Part shown: piece after piece, positions 13,197 through 24,464 of the stretch
Layout: the number at the start of each line of letters is the position of its first letter
How positions within the stretch are numbered: the stretch's first letter is position 1
Origin: Nymphaea colorata
Lineage: Eukaryota; Streptophyta; Magnoliopsida; Nymphaeales; Nymphaeaceae
Assembly: GCF_008831285.2 (NCBI RefSeq)
Contig: NC_045146.1
Location: 7,016,972-7,080,971 of the forward strand
Length of the DNA stretch: 64,000 bases
Direction of reading: 5' to 3'
Notes under the pieces: model-generated
What the model was told of the DNA's origin: nothing
What the model saw: the letters and a program-made list of their open reading frames with translations, nothing else
The model's database searches: none
Translations under genes and position numbers: made by a program

Positions 13197-15308
13197 ATGT
13201 ATTCATCTGCCTTCCTCTTGTTCGTGATAGTGATCGTCATCTCCGCCTTTGGGCTGCGCTTCCACGCCCCTTCTCGCTCGGCCGGTGGGAGGAGAACAAA
13301 TGCCATGCTGAGAACGTATCCCCTGGTGGGCGACCTGCCGGGGTTCATCCGCAACCGCCACCGCTTCCTGGAGTGGTCGACGGAGGTCCTGGCAGCCAGC
13401 CCCACCCTCACGGTTGAGATGGTCCGGCCCGTAGGCTTCCGGGGGATAACGACGGCCGACCCGCGAAATGTCGAGCACATCCTCCGCAACAACTTCACTA
13501 ACTACCCCAAGGGCGAAGAGTTCGCGGAAATGCTCCGCGACTTCCTTGGCGACGGCATCTTCAACGCCGATGGTGAGACGTGGAAGGGCCAGCGGAAGAC
13601 GGCCAGCTTCGAGTTCAATACGCGCTCGCTCCGCAACTTCGTCATCAACACCGTCCGCGAGGAGATACGCGGTCGGCTCGCGCCGCTTCTAGCCAGGGCA
13701 TGTGTAGAGGGCAGGGCCCTCGACCTGCAGGACGTCCTTGAGCGCTTCGCTTTCGACAACGTCTGCCGTGTCGCCTTCGGCGAGGACCCGGCCTGCCTCA
13801 GGCAGGTCTCGCCGGAAAACTCAGCCGAATTGCCGGCAGAAGGGAAAGTAAATGATGTGCCTTGTTCAATTTCCGAGCACGCGAGTTTGAAGAATCGAAC
13901 CGACGGGATTTCGAAAGAGGACGGGCGGGAAGACGAGGACAACTCCCAGTTTTCATTGGAAAATCAGAAGCCCACAGCAACCGATGGTCACGAGGAACCA
14001 ATCACCCAACAGGAGGAATTTCCGAAGCAATATTCGCGTGAAGACGGTGGAACGATGATGGAAAGCCATTCATCAGACGATCGCCTGCTGGAGTCTAGGC
14101 CTTTCGGCCAGCTTGCGCCAGAACGGAACAGAAAGGGGGGACACTCTAAAGCATCTCAATCGGAGATCCTCAGCTTCCCGACAAATATTTCGCGGGAAAA
14201 CAGGGGTTCAAAAATGACATTGCTGGAGGACACGATCTCCTGCGGATCTCGACCGGAATCCGTGCCTCCAGCTACACCGGTCGCATCACTCGAAAGCAAA
14301 CCAGCGCCGGAACCCACATCCTCCGGAGGTGAACAAGACCACCACCTCCTGAACAAGGTCCTTCCAGAGAACAAGTTCGCTCGAGCATTTGAGGACGCGG
14401 CGATGCTGAGCGCCGGCCGCTTCCTCCACGCCTTCTCCTTCCTGTGGAAGATAAAGCGGCACCTCAACCTTGGCTCTGAACGCCGACTCCGCGATTCGAT
14501 CGCGCTCGTCCACGGCTTCGCGACGAAGATAATCCGGTCACGGAGGGTCGAGATGTCGGTCTCCTCCTGTGTTGATTCGCCTAGGGCAGACCTTCTCTCC
14601 CGCTTCGTCTCCGACGAGACCCTATCGGAGTCCTACCTTAGGGACATCGTCGTGAGCTTCATCCTCGCCGGACGCGACACCACCTCCTCCGCCCTCACGT
14701 GGTTCTTCTGGTTGCTCTCCCGCCGACCGGACATTGAGCGCAAGATCCTCGGAGAACTCGCCACCGCCCGGCATATCCGACGTCAGATCTCCGGCATCCA
14801 CGACGTGGAAAACGACGAGATATTTGGGTTTGATGAGCTCCGGGACATGCACTACCTGCAGGCAGCGATCTCGGAGTCCATGCGATTGTACCCGCCCGTG
14901 CCGGTCGACACGAAGCACTGCCTCAGCGACGACGTGCTGCCAGACGGGAGCTCCGTCCGGAAGGGGTGGTTCGTAGCGTACAACTCGTACGCCATGGGTC
15001 GGATGCGGGAGATCTGGGGCGACGACTGCCTGGAGTTCCGGCCGGAGAGGTGGCTCTCTCCGGAGGGATTATTCAGGCCGGAGAACCCGTTCCGGTACCC
15101 TGTCTTCCACGCCGGGCCAAGGGTCTGCCTGGGCCGCGAGATGGCCTACATCCAGATGAAATCCGTGGCCGCCTTCCTGATCGAGCGCTACGAGGTCGAG
15201 GTTCTCCGCCGCGACGCAGGCCCTCCGCCTTATGCCCTCTCGCTGACGCTCCGCATGAACGGCGGCCTGCCCGTTCGCCTCCGTCCTAGGCCAGTCCTCT
15301 GCGCATGA
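13197..15308 (+). CDS. Cytochrome P450, CYP94 family, with a ~185-residue insert
   Basis: A single-exon P450 of 703 codons. P450s of this type sit on the ER membrane and hydroxylate fatty acids or jasmonoyl-isoleucine at the omega end using NADPH-P450 reductase. Visible in order: a hydrophobic N-terminal anchor (residues 5-20), TYPLVGDLPGF, NYPKGEEFAEML, the C-helix WKGQRKTASFEF, the I-helix AGRDTT (491-496), the K-helix ESMR (560-563), FRPERW, and the heme loop FHAGPRVCLGRE with Cys644. These and the RYPVFHAGPR spelling fit CYP94 rather than CYP86 or CYP704. CYP94 proteins are usually about 500-520 residues. Here residues about 205-390, between EDPACL and FARAF, are a hydrophilic Ser/Glu-rich stretch with lower GC than both flanks. 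It keeps frame and has no stop. Without it the length is about 518. The start is chosen because the membrane anchor begins there. Confidence 0.9.
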   Translation: MYSSAFLLFVIVIVISAFGLRFHAPSRSAGGRRTNAMLRTYPLVGDLPGFIRNRHRFLEWSTEVLAASPTLTVEMVRPVGFRGITTADPRNVEHILRNNFTNYPKGEEFAEMLRDFLGDGIFNADGETWKGQRKTASFEFNTRSLRNFVINTVREEIRGRLAPLLARACVEGRALDLQDVLERFAFDNVCRVAFGEDPACLRQVSPENSAELPAEGKVNDVPCSISEHASLKNRTDGISKEDGREDEDNSQFSLENQKPTATDGHEEPITQQEEFPKQYSREDGGTMMESHSSDDRLLESRPFGQLAPERNRKGGHSKASQSEILSFPTNISRENRGSKMTLLEDTISCGSRPESVPPATPVASLESKPAPEPTSSGGEQDHHLLNKVLPENKFARAFEDAAMLSAGRFLHAFSFLWKIKRHLNLGSERRLRDSIALVHGFATKIIRSRRVEMSVSSCVDSPRADLLSRFVSDETLSESYLRDIVVSFILAGRDTTSSALTWFFWLLSRRPDIERKILGELATARHIRRQISGIHDVENDEIFGFDELRDMHYLQAAISESMRLYPPVPVDTKHCLSDDVLPDGSSVRKGWFVAYNSYAMGRMREIWGDDCLEFRPERWLSPEGLFRPENPFRYPVFHAGPRVCLGREMAYIQMKSVAAFLIERYEVEVLRRDAGPPPYALSLTLRMNGGLPVRLRPRPVLCA

Positions 15309-16440
15309 CCTATGGCCTAGAGAATCAATGGCCTAGAGAATCAGAGATACGTTTTCGCCTGCCTAGGCATATGGCCGCAGGTGTACGAATGAAGATAGGC
15401 ACTAGGCAGCCATTGTTCCGTACCCAACTTTTCTTAAATAGTATGCATGTCAGCCCGACTGTTCTTTGCCGGAGTGGGCACATCAATGGTGCGGTCTGGG
15501 AAAAGTTTATCACCAGAAACCAAAAGAGAGAAAAAAAATAATACATGTAACCTGTTTAGAGCTCTTCCATCCTTTATTATTGCAGAAACGACCGTGTACT
15601 TAATGCGTGAGTTTGGAAGATTTATAGATATCACTAATACAGATCAAAACGAAGAGCCTCAAATTCACGTAGGCATATTTTGGCGAGTTTAGTCCTTCAT
15701 ATTAGAGATTTCAGCCTCAGATCGAGGCCTTAATCACCAGACTATGTTGATCGATAAACTTCTTTTTTTTTTAAAAAAAAAGAAAAGGATTTCTCTCTAA
15801 AAGAAACAACTAAAAAACCAAATACGGTAGTAATCACATTTTAAAGTCTACCCATAGACCTGTGGTCATACGTGTTTGATATCTTATGGCATTAATAATT
15901 CTGTTTGATATCAATATGAAAAAAATTCCATCAAGAGGGTCAAAGTTTCAGCGGTGCCACACATTACCGTTCCACTTTTCAACAAATTACCACCTGACTT
16001 TGCACCTAAACTCTTTAAGTGCCGCTTCTGTGGTTGCGTGGAGGATTGCTAAAAAAAAAAAAAATAACGACGTAGACATCGTGAAAAACACGACAAAAAA
16101 CTTGTTCAAACAGAAAGAAAAAAAGAAGCCGAAAACATTCACAACAAAGGAAATAAAAAAGGGACGCTTATTTCCAAATTAACTGCTTTCTTGTCCGTTG
16201 AAACACATAATCATTCCCAGATATGATTTAAGACATATTTGTTGAAAACCCCATCTAACTTCCAAAAAAATAAAATAGAACTTTGTGGTGTTGAAACTGC
16301 CAAAATGGGAAGACAGAGAAATTATCAGTTTTTCAGCAAAAAAATCCAAATCTTCATGCTAGAACATGACTGTAGATACAATGCTAACAATAGTTGAAAT
16401 CTGTACATTTTTCTGACCAATCCGCCTAAACCTATCCTTT
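15309..16440. other. Intergenic DNA downstream of the P450
   Basis: Contains the P450 3' flank and AT-rich sequence with several polyA runs (about 15,775-15,785 and 16,050-16,065). A short direct repeat of a GCCTAGAGAATCA word directly follows the stop codon (about 15,315-15,345). No further gene is seen. Confidence 0.5.
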
Positions 16441-17087
16441 AGGGCTCGTTTGATGGCAATGAAGAATTTAACGTGGTCAATTTAGCACGATAAATTTTTC
16501 TAAAAAAAAATACGGGATGAAATTTAACCTTCTTTCGATTTGATGTCCTATTTGATTGCAGGGAAGTTTACGAAGGAGAGACTTTTTAAGGGCCCATTTG
16601 ATGCACAGGAAAAATCCTGTGCACCGAGTGAAATTCGTACGGCTGAGGAAAATTTAGTCCGATGAACAGTTTGTGAATCAAACGTCGAAAACTTTCACCC
16701 GAAAAATGTGTAGGGCGAGGGTAAAATTAAACCGCAAAAAAGTCCGCCTCCTGAGGTCTGACTTTTTACCGCGGAGAATTTCACCCGCAACGCTGGTCGC
16801 TCTCTCGCTGCATCTCCTCTCTCGCTGTCTTTCAACGAGGTATGTTGAAAGGAATGTTTGAGTTATCATGGGTTTTATGTAACAACTAATTCTAACGGTC
16901 AGGAAAAAAATCTTTCATATTTTTTATCATATGCATCAAACACAGTTAATTTTACCTCGCAAAAAACTTACTTGCAATCAAACATGACCTCAAATCCAAA
17001 GAGGGTTAAATTTTATTTTTTTTTTTAAAATTTTACGATGATAAATTTATCACGTTAAATTCTTCTTTACCATCAAACGCGTAAGTG
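16441..17087. mobile_element. Foldback/MITE-like element with ~150-bp inverted arms
   Basis: The left outer arm CGTTTGATGGCAATGAAGAA (16,447-16,466) is matched by the reverse complement of 17,060-17,079 (CGTTTGATGGTAAAGAAGAA). The match continues inward through TTTAACGTG, a GATAAATTT word, AAATTTAACC(T/C)TCTTT, GGATTTGA-like and TTTGATTGCA words to about 16,605 and 16,925. The arms are therefore about 150 bp with scattered mismatches. There is no coding capacity. The family is unclear; GGG..GTTTGATGG ends with TTA/TAA at the borders would suit a PIF/Harbinger (Tourist-like) MITE. Confidence 0.6.
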
Positions 17088-17720
17088 ACCGTTGAAATAA
17101 AAAAAAATACTTCGTCACCACGGCCAGCCAACGACAATCCAACGCCCCAAATCCACGCTGGCGTTCTCTACAACGGCCATGGCTCCCAGAGATCACGGTC
17201 TTCCCTTTCCCCTCTGCTTCTCCCTTCCTCCTCTTCTCCCTTCCCCCTCTTCTCCCCTCCGCTTCTACCTTCCCCCTCGGCTTGTCCCTTCCCCTTCTTC
17301 TCACTTCCCCCTTCCCCCTCTCCCCTCTTCTCCCTTCCCCCTCCGCTTCCCCCTTACCCCTCTTCTCCCCTCCGCTTCTCCCTTCCCCCTCTGCGTCCTC
17401 CCATTCCCCCTCTTCTCCCTTACCCGTCGTCGCTTCCCCCTTCCCCCTCTTCTTCTCCCTTACCCGTCGTCGCTTCCCCCTTCTCCCTCTTCTCCCCTCC
17501 GCTTCTCCCTTCCCCCTCTTCTCCCTTCTCCAATTTCACTCGTCGCCAAGGGCAACGACCGGTGAACTTTCACCCGAAAAAAGTCGGCCCTGGCAGGGCC
17601 GACTTTTTTTTGCGTGAAATTTCACTCGATCCTCGAGTGAAATTTTACGACGTTTGTTTCGTCGTAGGGCGTCGCCCGTCAACTCAGGATCTTTCCTGTG
17701 CATCAAATGGATGGGCCCTA
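16589..17720. mobile_element. Second inverted-repeat element sharing an arm with the foldback
   Basis: The left end AGGGCCCATTTGATGCACAG with GAAAAATCCTG is mirrored at 17,685-17,720. The reverse complement there reads TAGGGCCCATCC, then ATTTGATGCACAGGAAAGAT, then CCTG. Both ends are followed inward by GAGTGAAATT-type words. A perfect hairpin-like segment, AAAAAAGTCGGCCCTG and its complement, occupies about 17,576-17,608. The left end lies inside the foldback arm of the 16,441 element and the right end outside it, so the two overlap rather than nest simply. Confidence 0.5.
17195..17535 (+). repeat. 340-bp polypyrimidine tract (CCCTTCCCCCTCTTCTC-like)
   Basis: Almost uninterrupted C and T on the plus strand, in irregular units such as CTTCCCCCTCTTCTCCC and CGTCGTCGCTTCCCCC-like interruptions. 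Open frames through it give Ser/Pro/Leu-rich low-complexity strings in all three frames, which is typical of a biased tract and not of a gene. Long homopurine-homopyrimidine DNA can form triplex (H-DNA). Confidence 0.85.
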
Positions 17721-19199
17721 AGAGGATCCCTAAGAAGATGCATGAGAAATGAAAAACCCCCAATCTATATTTCTCGAAACATAAAAAAGGAAAAAATCAT
17801 GACGCCGGCAGTTATTTTGATAGTTTCCAGAAAAGTCTATTTTGCTGTGCAACGAGGGTTCAGTTCGACCGGATCCATGTCTCAATCTCTTTGGCATGGT
17901 TGGTAAACTTGGGAACCCGACTCTGATCAGCAGCCAATCGGGCCAGCCGGTCAAAGACTCGATTGGATTAAGTATTAAGATCACACTATCGACATGCAAC
18001 CCAGTTACCATATTCTAGCTGTCTCTTCCTTTCTATTTCTTTTTCAAATGACTTAATTGACTACTCAATACTTAATGACATTGTAAAATCATTACTGTGT
18101 AAAAAAAACTACTCAATGCTTAATGACATTGTGAAATTATTAATGTGTAAAAAAATATGTTCTCTCCAGTGTTGGGAGGTCATTGATGGCTTGACCGACC
18201 ACCTTCGGGAGAGATTAAGAGCAAGACTGGTTTTGGGTTTTGAGCTTAAGGGTCACCGAAAAGATAAAATCCTCCAACAAATGCTCCACCCTTCATCATC
18301 ACAAAAAGATATATATAACCAACTGATTCAACCTCCTCCTCTTTCCTTTGGTCTTTCCATACTAATTCAAGAAGAAGAAAAAAGTGAATCAAAATCAATT
18401 TTTATCATTTAGTTTTATATAACCAAAATTCAAATTATACCTGACTTGGTCGAGTCAACTGATTCTCGACCGAGTCAACCAAGTCTTGATGTAAATCCTT
18501 TGGGTCCTAACCCATGACCAATAAGTAAACGATCCCAACCTGACTCAAGTGATTTCCAAGACCAATCGCCGAGTTTGCCAACTATGCTATCCGGTTAAGG
18601 ATAGCGAGCCATTGCTGGCGACTGGAGAGAGAGGGCGACTGGAGAGAGAGAGAGAGTGGGTAACTTTAGCTTTTGAAAAAAAAATCAACGTTTTCCGTTC
18701 TACGACAGGTCTTTGGAGAGCTAAATTGGAAAGTCAAGCGGTGATTTCTTGAAAGAACAAAGCTGTTTGTGAATTGCTCAAACATCGAGCGGCTTTATGT
18801 AATTTTTTCTACAGCCGAACCCTTTGGAAGGGCCCTTAACGCAACTACTAAGGAACTGGCAAGTCGATTGTTCAAAAATCCATCGAGTCATCCTTTCCCG
18901 TCCACCTGTGAGTAATTTTATTCTCTCTCTGACTCTCTCTAACAGAACAAATAATGTACATGTATGAATTCTCCGCACATAGGAACTCAAAAAAGAAAAA
19001 GTTCCCAGCTAAAACTCGAAAAAATTGCGGCAAAACTACTATACAAAAATCACCTGCCTCCTCCCAACAACCGGAAAATCTTAGCAAAAGGGAGATAACT
19101 CTCACAACCACAACATTTATAAGATAAAAAGATGCTTCCAATCTCTGCTAGGACTTGAAGGTGAGACCAAACTCAATCCAGAAAAGCCCATAACCATTT
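17721..19199. other. Intergenic DNA; 3' flank of eIF2B-gamma at its right end
   Basis: No gene found. A ~49-bp tandem duplication (ACTACTCAAT(A/G)CTTAATGAC and following) lies at about 18,059-18,157. (GA)n runs lie near 18,625-18,655. Minus-strand transcripts of the neighbouring eIF2B-gamma gene should end within the last few hundred bases. Confidence 0.45.
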
Positions 19200-22100
19200 C
19201 TACTTGCGAGCGATCAACTCAGACCGGTGCTCACTGCCTCCTGTAACAACATAACCCGCACCGACCTGGAGAGAGGGAGAGAGACCAATCATGAATGAGC
19301 CGCCAATTGAGATCTGGCAGTTAAAGAGTATATATGCATATCAGTGACGAGAACAAATTTACCTGGCAATCTTTTAAAGAAGCACGCTCTTGAAGCTGCA
19401 CATTGCTGCAAACAACAGAACCTTGAACCAGACACCCATCTTCTATGGTAACATGGTCCATAACAACCGAATTGACAATCTACAGAAAGCCTTGTCTTTA
19501 GCAAATTCAGAGTTACTAACAACTCAAGGAGACAGTGCTCAGTATGAAATCATACCTTTACACCAGAACCAATCCTGCAATGGCGACCAATGACGGATCG
19601 CTTGACACTGCACTTATCGCCCAGTTTGGAACCTTCTCCAAGCATGCATTGATTTCCAATCTGACATAAAAGCATTAGAATTCACATGGAGAAACAAGCT
19701 TTTTTAAGCAAAATATATTCTCCAGGAAGAAGATCAAATATGGAGTTGCAGAACAGGGGTTGCACCGTGGTTTTTGATCCAAGCTCAGCCGAAGGATGGA
19801 TTAGATTGCCATGGTCAGAAAAAGAGTATCCTAAAAGGTGGTTTACCTCCCCTATAACCTGCATTGGACAAGAAACATTGGCACCACTGAGGAAAAAGGG
19901 GGCAGAGAAAAAGAAATGTTGGGGCAAATCCAGCAAAGAAATAGATGATATAGAGGAGCAGATAACTTGTTCTTACATCTCTATTGATATCACTGAAAGC
20001 TTGAATAGAATTTAAACGGGCACAATACTTGTTCTTGCCAGCAATATAAGCACAACATTTATGTATTTTTTTTGGACTACCTCCAGAGTCATTAGAACCA
20101 GATTGTGGCCCCTCACTGATGCCAGGAGTAATGATACCTAGGTGCTCATACAGCCATGATCGGCTGTTCTGAGCAGTGAGTTTCTCATTAGAAGTTTCTT
20201 CAGTCTGGGCTCTCTGATTGGATAGTAATTCTGAATTCTGCAGAGTGTTTATAATGGTAATCTCATTATAAGTGTATGTTGGGTAAGCATGTAAACATTA
20301 ACAAGCATTTAAAGGGAAAAGAAAGGGGTCAAAACCTAATCATAAATGACATACTAACCAACTGAGTTTTCACAAGGTATGGCAACACATCCTGCTTTAT
20401 GCTGTGAAAAGTAGGGTTTTGATCCAAAACCTCTTGCAGAACAACTCTGGCAACAAAATAAAGCACCATATTAACGAAAAACATTAAAAAAGATTAAGGT
20501 CTGCACAACAGAAAGAATTATACCGCTTAAATGTATATAAATGAGCATCCATAAGGTCAGACCGTAACTCCAACTGTGAGAAACAGAAGCAATTAGTGAG
20601 CAGTAACTTGCAAATGTAACTTCTGCATCCAACAGATTTTGAGAACTAACTTTGATGAGCAAGACTTGACAACAAATGATTCTTCGGAAAGTAACCAGAA
20701 TATCCAAGATAATTATTGTTATACAGGACTTTCATTACCTGTCCTGCAGCTCGAAGTATAGTCTTTCGAACTCGGACATCCTTCTCAACCTCAGTTCCTG
20801 CAATATCGGAACTGTTGGAAGAAAGCCATAATGGAAAAAGGCAATAAGGTACTAGTATTAAGCAGACCTGATGCTAAAAATAGCAAAAATTGTCTTGTAC
20901 AGTCCAGTCCAATAACGCTGTAGGATCCTCTTTTCTTGGCCTTGTCCTTTCCCCCTGAGGAACCAGTTTCTGAAGTTCCAATAGCAGGAGGTGAACAAAG
21001 AAGTGCAGTTACTACAGCATCCTGTCTCCTATGAGCAGCAGCAACTGCTCCAGGTGGCACGTCAGAAACAAGATCACCACTCACAACCTACAGGGTTCAC
21101 GGAGAAGCAAAATAAAAGCTAAAAGTAGGTAACAGAGAATACAAGGATTTAACAATGGCTGCATCTGAAGACCAGCAGCTAAAGTAATATTTCCTGACCA
21201 TAATATCACTTGCAGTAAGGCGATGAGCTACAGCCCGTAGGGCACCTGCAGTTCCAACATCCTCAGCAACTGCTGCTACCTGCATAAACACATTTCAGCA
21301 TTACTATTGTGTCAGCAATCACAAGCACAGTCAGAGAAGTACCTAATCATTTTTGTAGAAATCTACACATTCATAAAACTGACAAGAGCACAAACATTGA
21401 ATAAATCATAGCCACAAGTATCGCAATATTTTCGAAAATATCGCACTATTAACAAAAAACAAAGAAAATGATAAAAATGGGAAAATATCACAATATATTG
21501 AATTTATCGCGATTTTTTCATTTTTTATTTCATTTTCTGCTTTTATTTTTTCAACTTTTGTTTCATTGTTTTATTTCCTCTTGTTTTAGATATTTAACCT
21601 GACTTCCTAAATGCAATACAATACTTATTAGTTTTTCATTTCTTGTATTTTTTACCTAACAATTTGAATTTTTATTTTTTAAAAAAACTCCAAGATCTTT
21701 TCAAGATTCCCCACAAAAAAAAAACAACTTTGCCGACAAATACCTGAGAAAAACCTCGCTGATAAAAACCCGAGAACAATATTTGTGGCTATGGAATAAA
21801 GGCATGATATGCAAACGTGAGCATAGAAATCACAATCATGTATGCTTCACTAGGCTACCTATTCATAGATGAATCATGAACCAACTAATCCAATTACTTT
21901 GTGTAACTATCCTTGCAGTGGTACAAAAAGTACTAAAGATACTATATTCCTAAATTTCAAATAGACCATCTACTGTGGAGGACTTGATAGAGCTGCAAAT
22001 ATAGAACGTGGGAGATGAGAAACAGATTTGGTGAGGGAAGACTTGAATGACCTACATGTGTGGATAACTACTTTTAGGCAAGCGATATGATCTCTTCCTT

Positions 22101-24418
22101 CTATGTATGGGAGCACATTTTCATTTGAAGGGCATGGTTTTCGTAAAATTGTCCATCATAGAGGGTGCTGAGCCCATTAATATTGTGTTTCTGACAGCCA
22201 TGTCTGATACCTTTTGTGAAACTATGTGTGGTTACCCATCTTAGAGATAGAAACCAGAATGCACGTTCCAGTCCAAAGTTCCAAAAATGTAAACTTAGTG
22301 ATTATTTGAATCTTGGGCAGCATGTTTTGAAAAACATATTTTCTTGATCAAAAGCACGAAATGCAAACGAAAAGTCACCACCAAGAACATAAAGCAGTGT
22401 TTAGAAATTATGCAGTGGGATGTGCACTATGGTTTCTCTCTTTGATGTTGGTGTGGGTGGCAGATACCCATGCATCATGTCGTCACAAGTCCATTTCTTG
22501 ATGTGGTGTTGAAGACACAAGGGGCTCAATACCCTTCCTGGTATAATGCTTTATGAAAACCATGCTTCTCACATTATCAAGAAATAGACTTGAATAAACA
22601 GAAAAAAAAGCAAAACATATAAAAAATTATATTTTGGAAAAAAAATCATTTGATTTTTCATATTTTTGGGAAAAAATGTTTTTAATACATTTTAATTTTT
22701 TTAGGCTTCTTTTAACATTTCGATAACTATTTTCAGTCTTTTATCAATGCTTTTTTAAGAGAATTAGTACAAAGTTCAAAATCTTTTATAACTTCTTTTT
22801 ATTTTTTATTTTTAAAACTTTTAAGATTTTCACAGAAAAAACAAACTTCCACGTTAATAAGCAAGAATGAAATTTGTCATAATGGTTTCACAATAAAGTT
22901 CGGCTTGTGGTTTCAGCATGCAACCTTGCTCTAACGGCAACTTTGATTGCCTGGATTTTGTCTACTTCAGGATGAGCAATCCAGAAAAATGAGTGAGCCC
23001 ATAAGGTGAATCAAACAAAAAAGCACAAAATCCAATATTTTCTTCTACTTCTATACAAGAAAAAGGGTGAAGAAAATCAGAAAAGAAAGCTTTTTCTTGT
23101 CCAAAATCAATAGTCACCCCCTCTTCTCCATTACCGCTTCTTCTTCTTCCAGTTGGAGCTACTTTATCCCTCACAACCACTAGCTGCCCTTAGCTATTGC
23201 CATTCCCTCACATGACTTTGGTCGCCAATTTGACATTGCCTTAATTTTTGTTTCTTGATGGTCCAGATCTTCCATTTCGGTCAATAGTCAAGGCAGACTT
23301 GGCTAGGGGTTTCTAGTCACCTCCAGCACTGATGCCAACAAGATTGGCATTCTGCAAGTGAAGGGAGGCACCAGCATGCACCACTCTTTACCTTCCTAAA
23401 GAAAAGCAGTGGTGGTGGTGGCAAAGAGGGCAGAAAAGGAGTTGGATGGTGGCAGAATACCACTATTGGACCCATTGCCAGTTTCTCTACCATAGGAAGC
23501 TTTTTTTTTTTTTCCTTTTTTGGATAAGTGAATTCGATGTGTCATTTGATGCTTCCTTTGTACAAAAACACAGCACACTTGATGTACACCACTGCTTGCT
23601 CTGAGGTTTATTTCTCCAAAGTCCAGGTGGATCATGAATTATGTTTTTGCATTCACTACCCAACACATTAGAAAAATCAATTCTTCAAGAAATTTCTGGT
23701 TCTGAACCTAGTATATTGAAGCAAAATGTTCAGTATTAGTTTGATCATTCAGTTTCTGAAATGTCTTACTTTCAATATTAGCTAAAACGTTTCTTGGTTT
23801 TGTCTTTGATTAATAAGAGCATGCTGCAATTTATGACATGCTTGGAGGATACTTGGACTCATACATGTAAGATTAAGAATGTCAAATGCAGTGGACAAAT
23901 TCATGGACTGACAGGCTGATTTATGTCATAACTTCCTAGGTCCCTTTTGTTTTTCTTCGAAAATAAAAGTAAGGGGTTACACAAAGATTATAAACATTAA
24001 GAAACTCTTATGCTTTTGAATTTGTTATACAAGCGCCCATTGGCCATAACATTTCAGCTTTTTCCTCTTATATTTTGGTGCATAAGGTTAGACAGTACTA
24101 ATAACCAAACTCTTACTTTATCACTACCATAGCATGAAGAATACTAAGTTTATTTCCTGAACAAATTAAAATAATCAAACTACAGGGCTCGCCCAAGAGA
24201 GCAAGACCCAATTTGACCAATTATTAGATACATAGGTAAGTTTGGTGGCCAAAGCGCACGCTCCTTCAGAAAACAGACTGGACATTAATCATGAAAACTT
24301 TAAAATCTAATCCAACTTATAAACAATATATTTGCAAATAGCTACTTTCCAGCAGATAATTGTGTGAGGCTGGGGGTGTGGGATGCAGCAAGTTCCAAGT
24401 GGGCGCGGGTGCTGTGAA

Positions 24419-24464
<46 letters not shown>

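Noticed and set aside
13124-13417. Upstream ATG overlapping the P450 start as a regulatory uORF
   Set aside because: The TATA box at 13,097 predicts transcription starting near 13,128, after this ATG, and its context is poor.
13502-13942. Antisense and alternate-frame ORFs within the P450
   Set aside because: GC-rich coding DNA routinely has open shadow frames. None shows a domain, and the P450 frame has all family motifs.
17085-17906. A 273-codon Ser/Pro-rich frame
   Set aside because: It runs through the polypyrimidine tract, where all three forward frames are open with similar composition; its ends are inside inverted-repeat elements.
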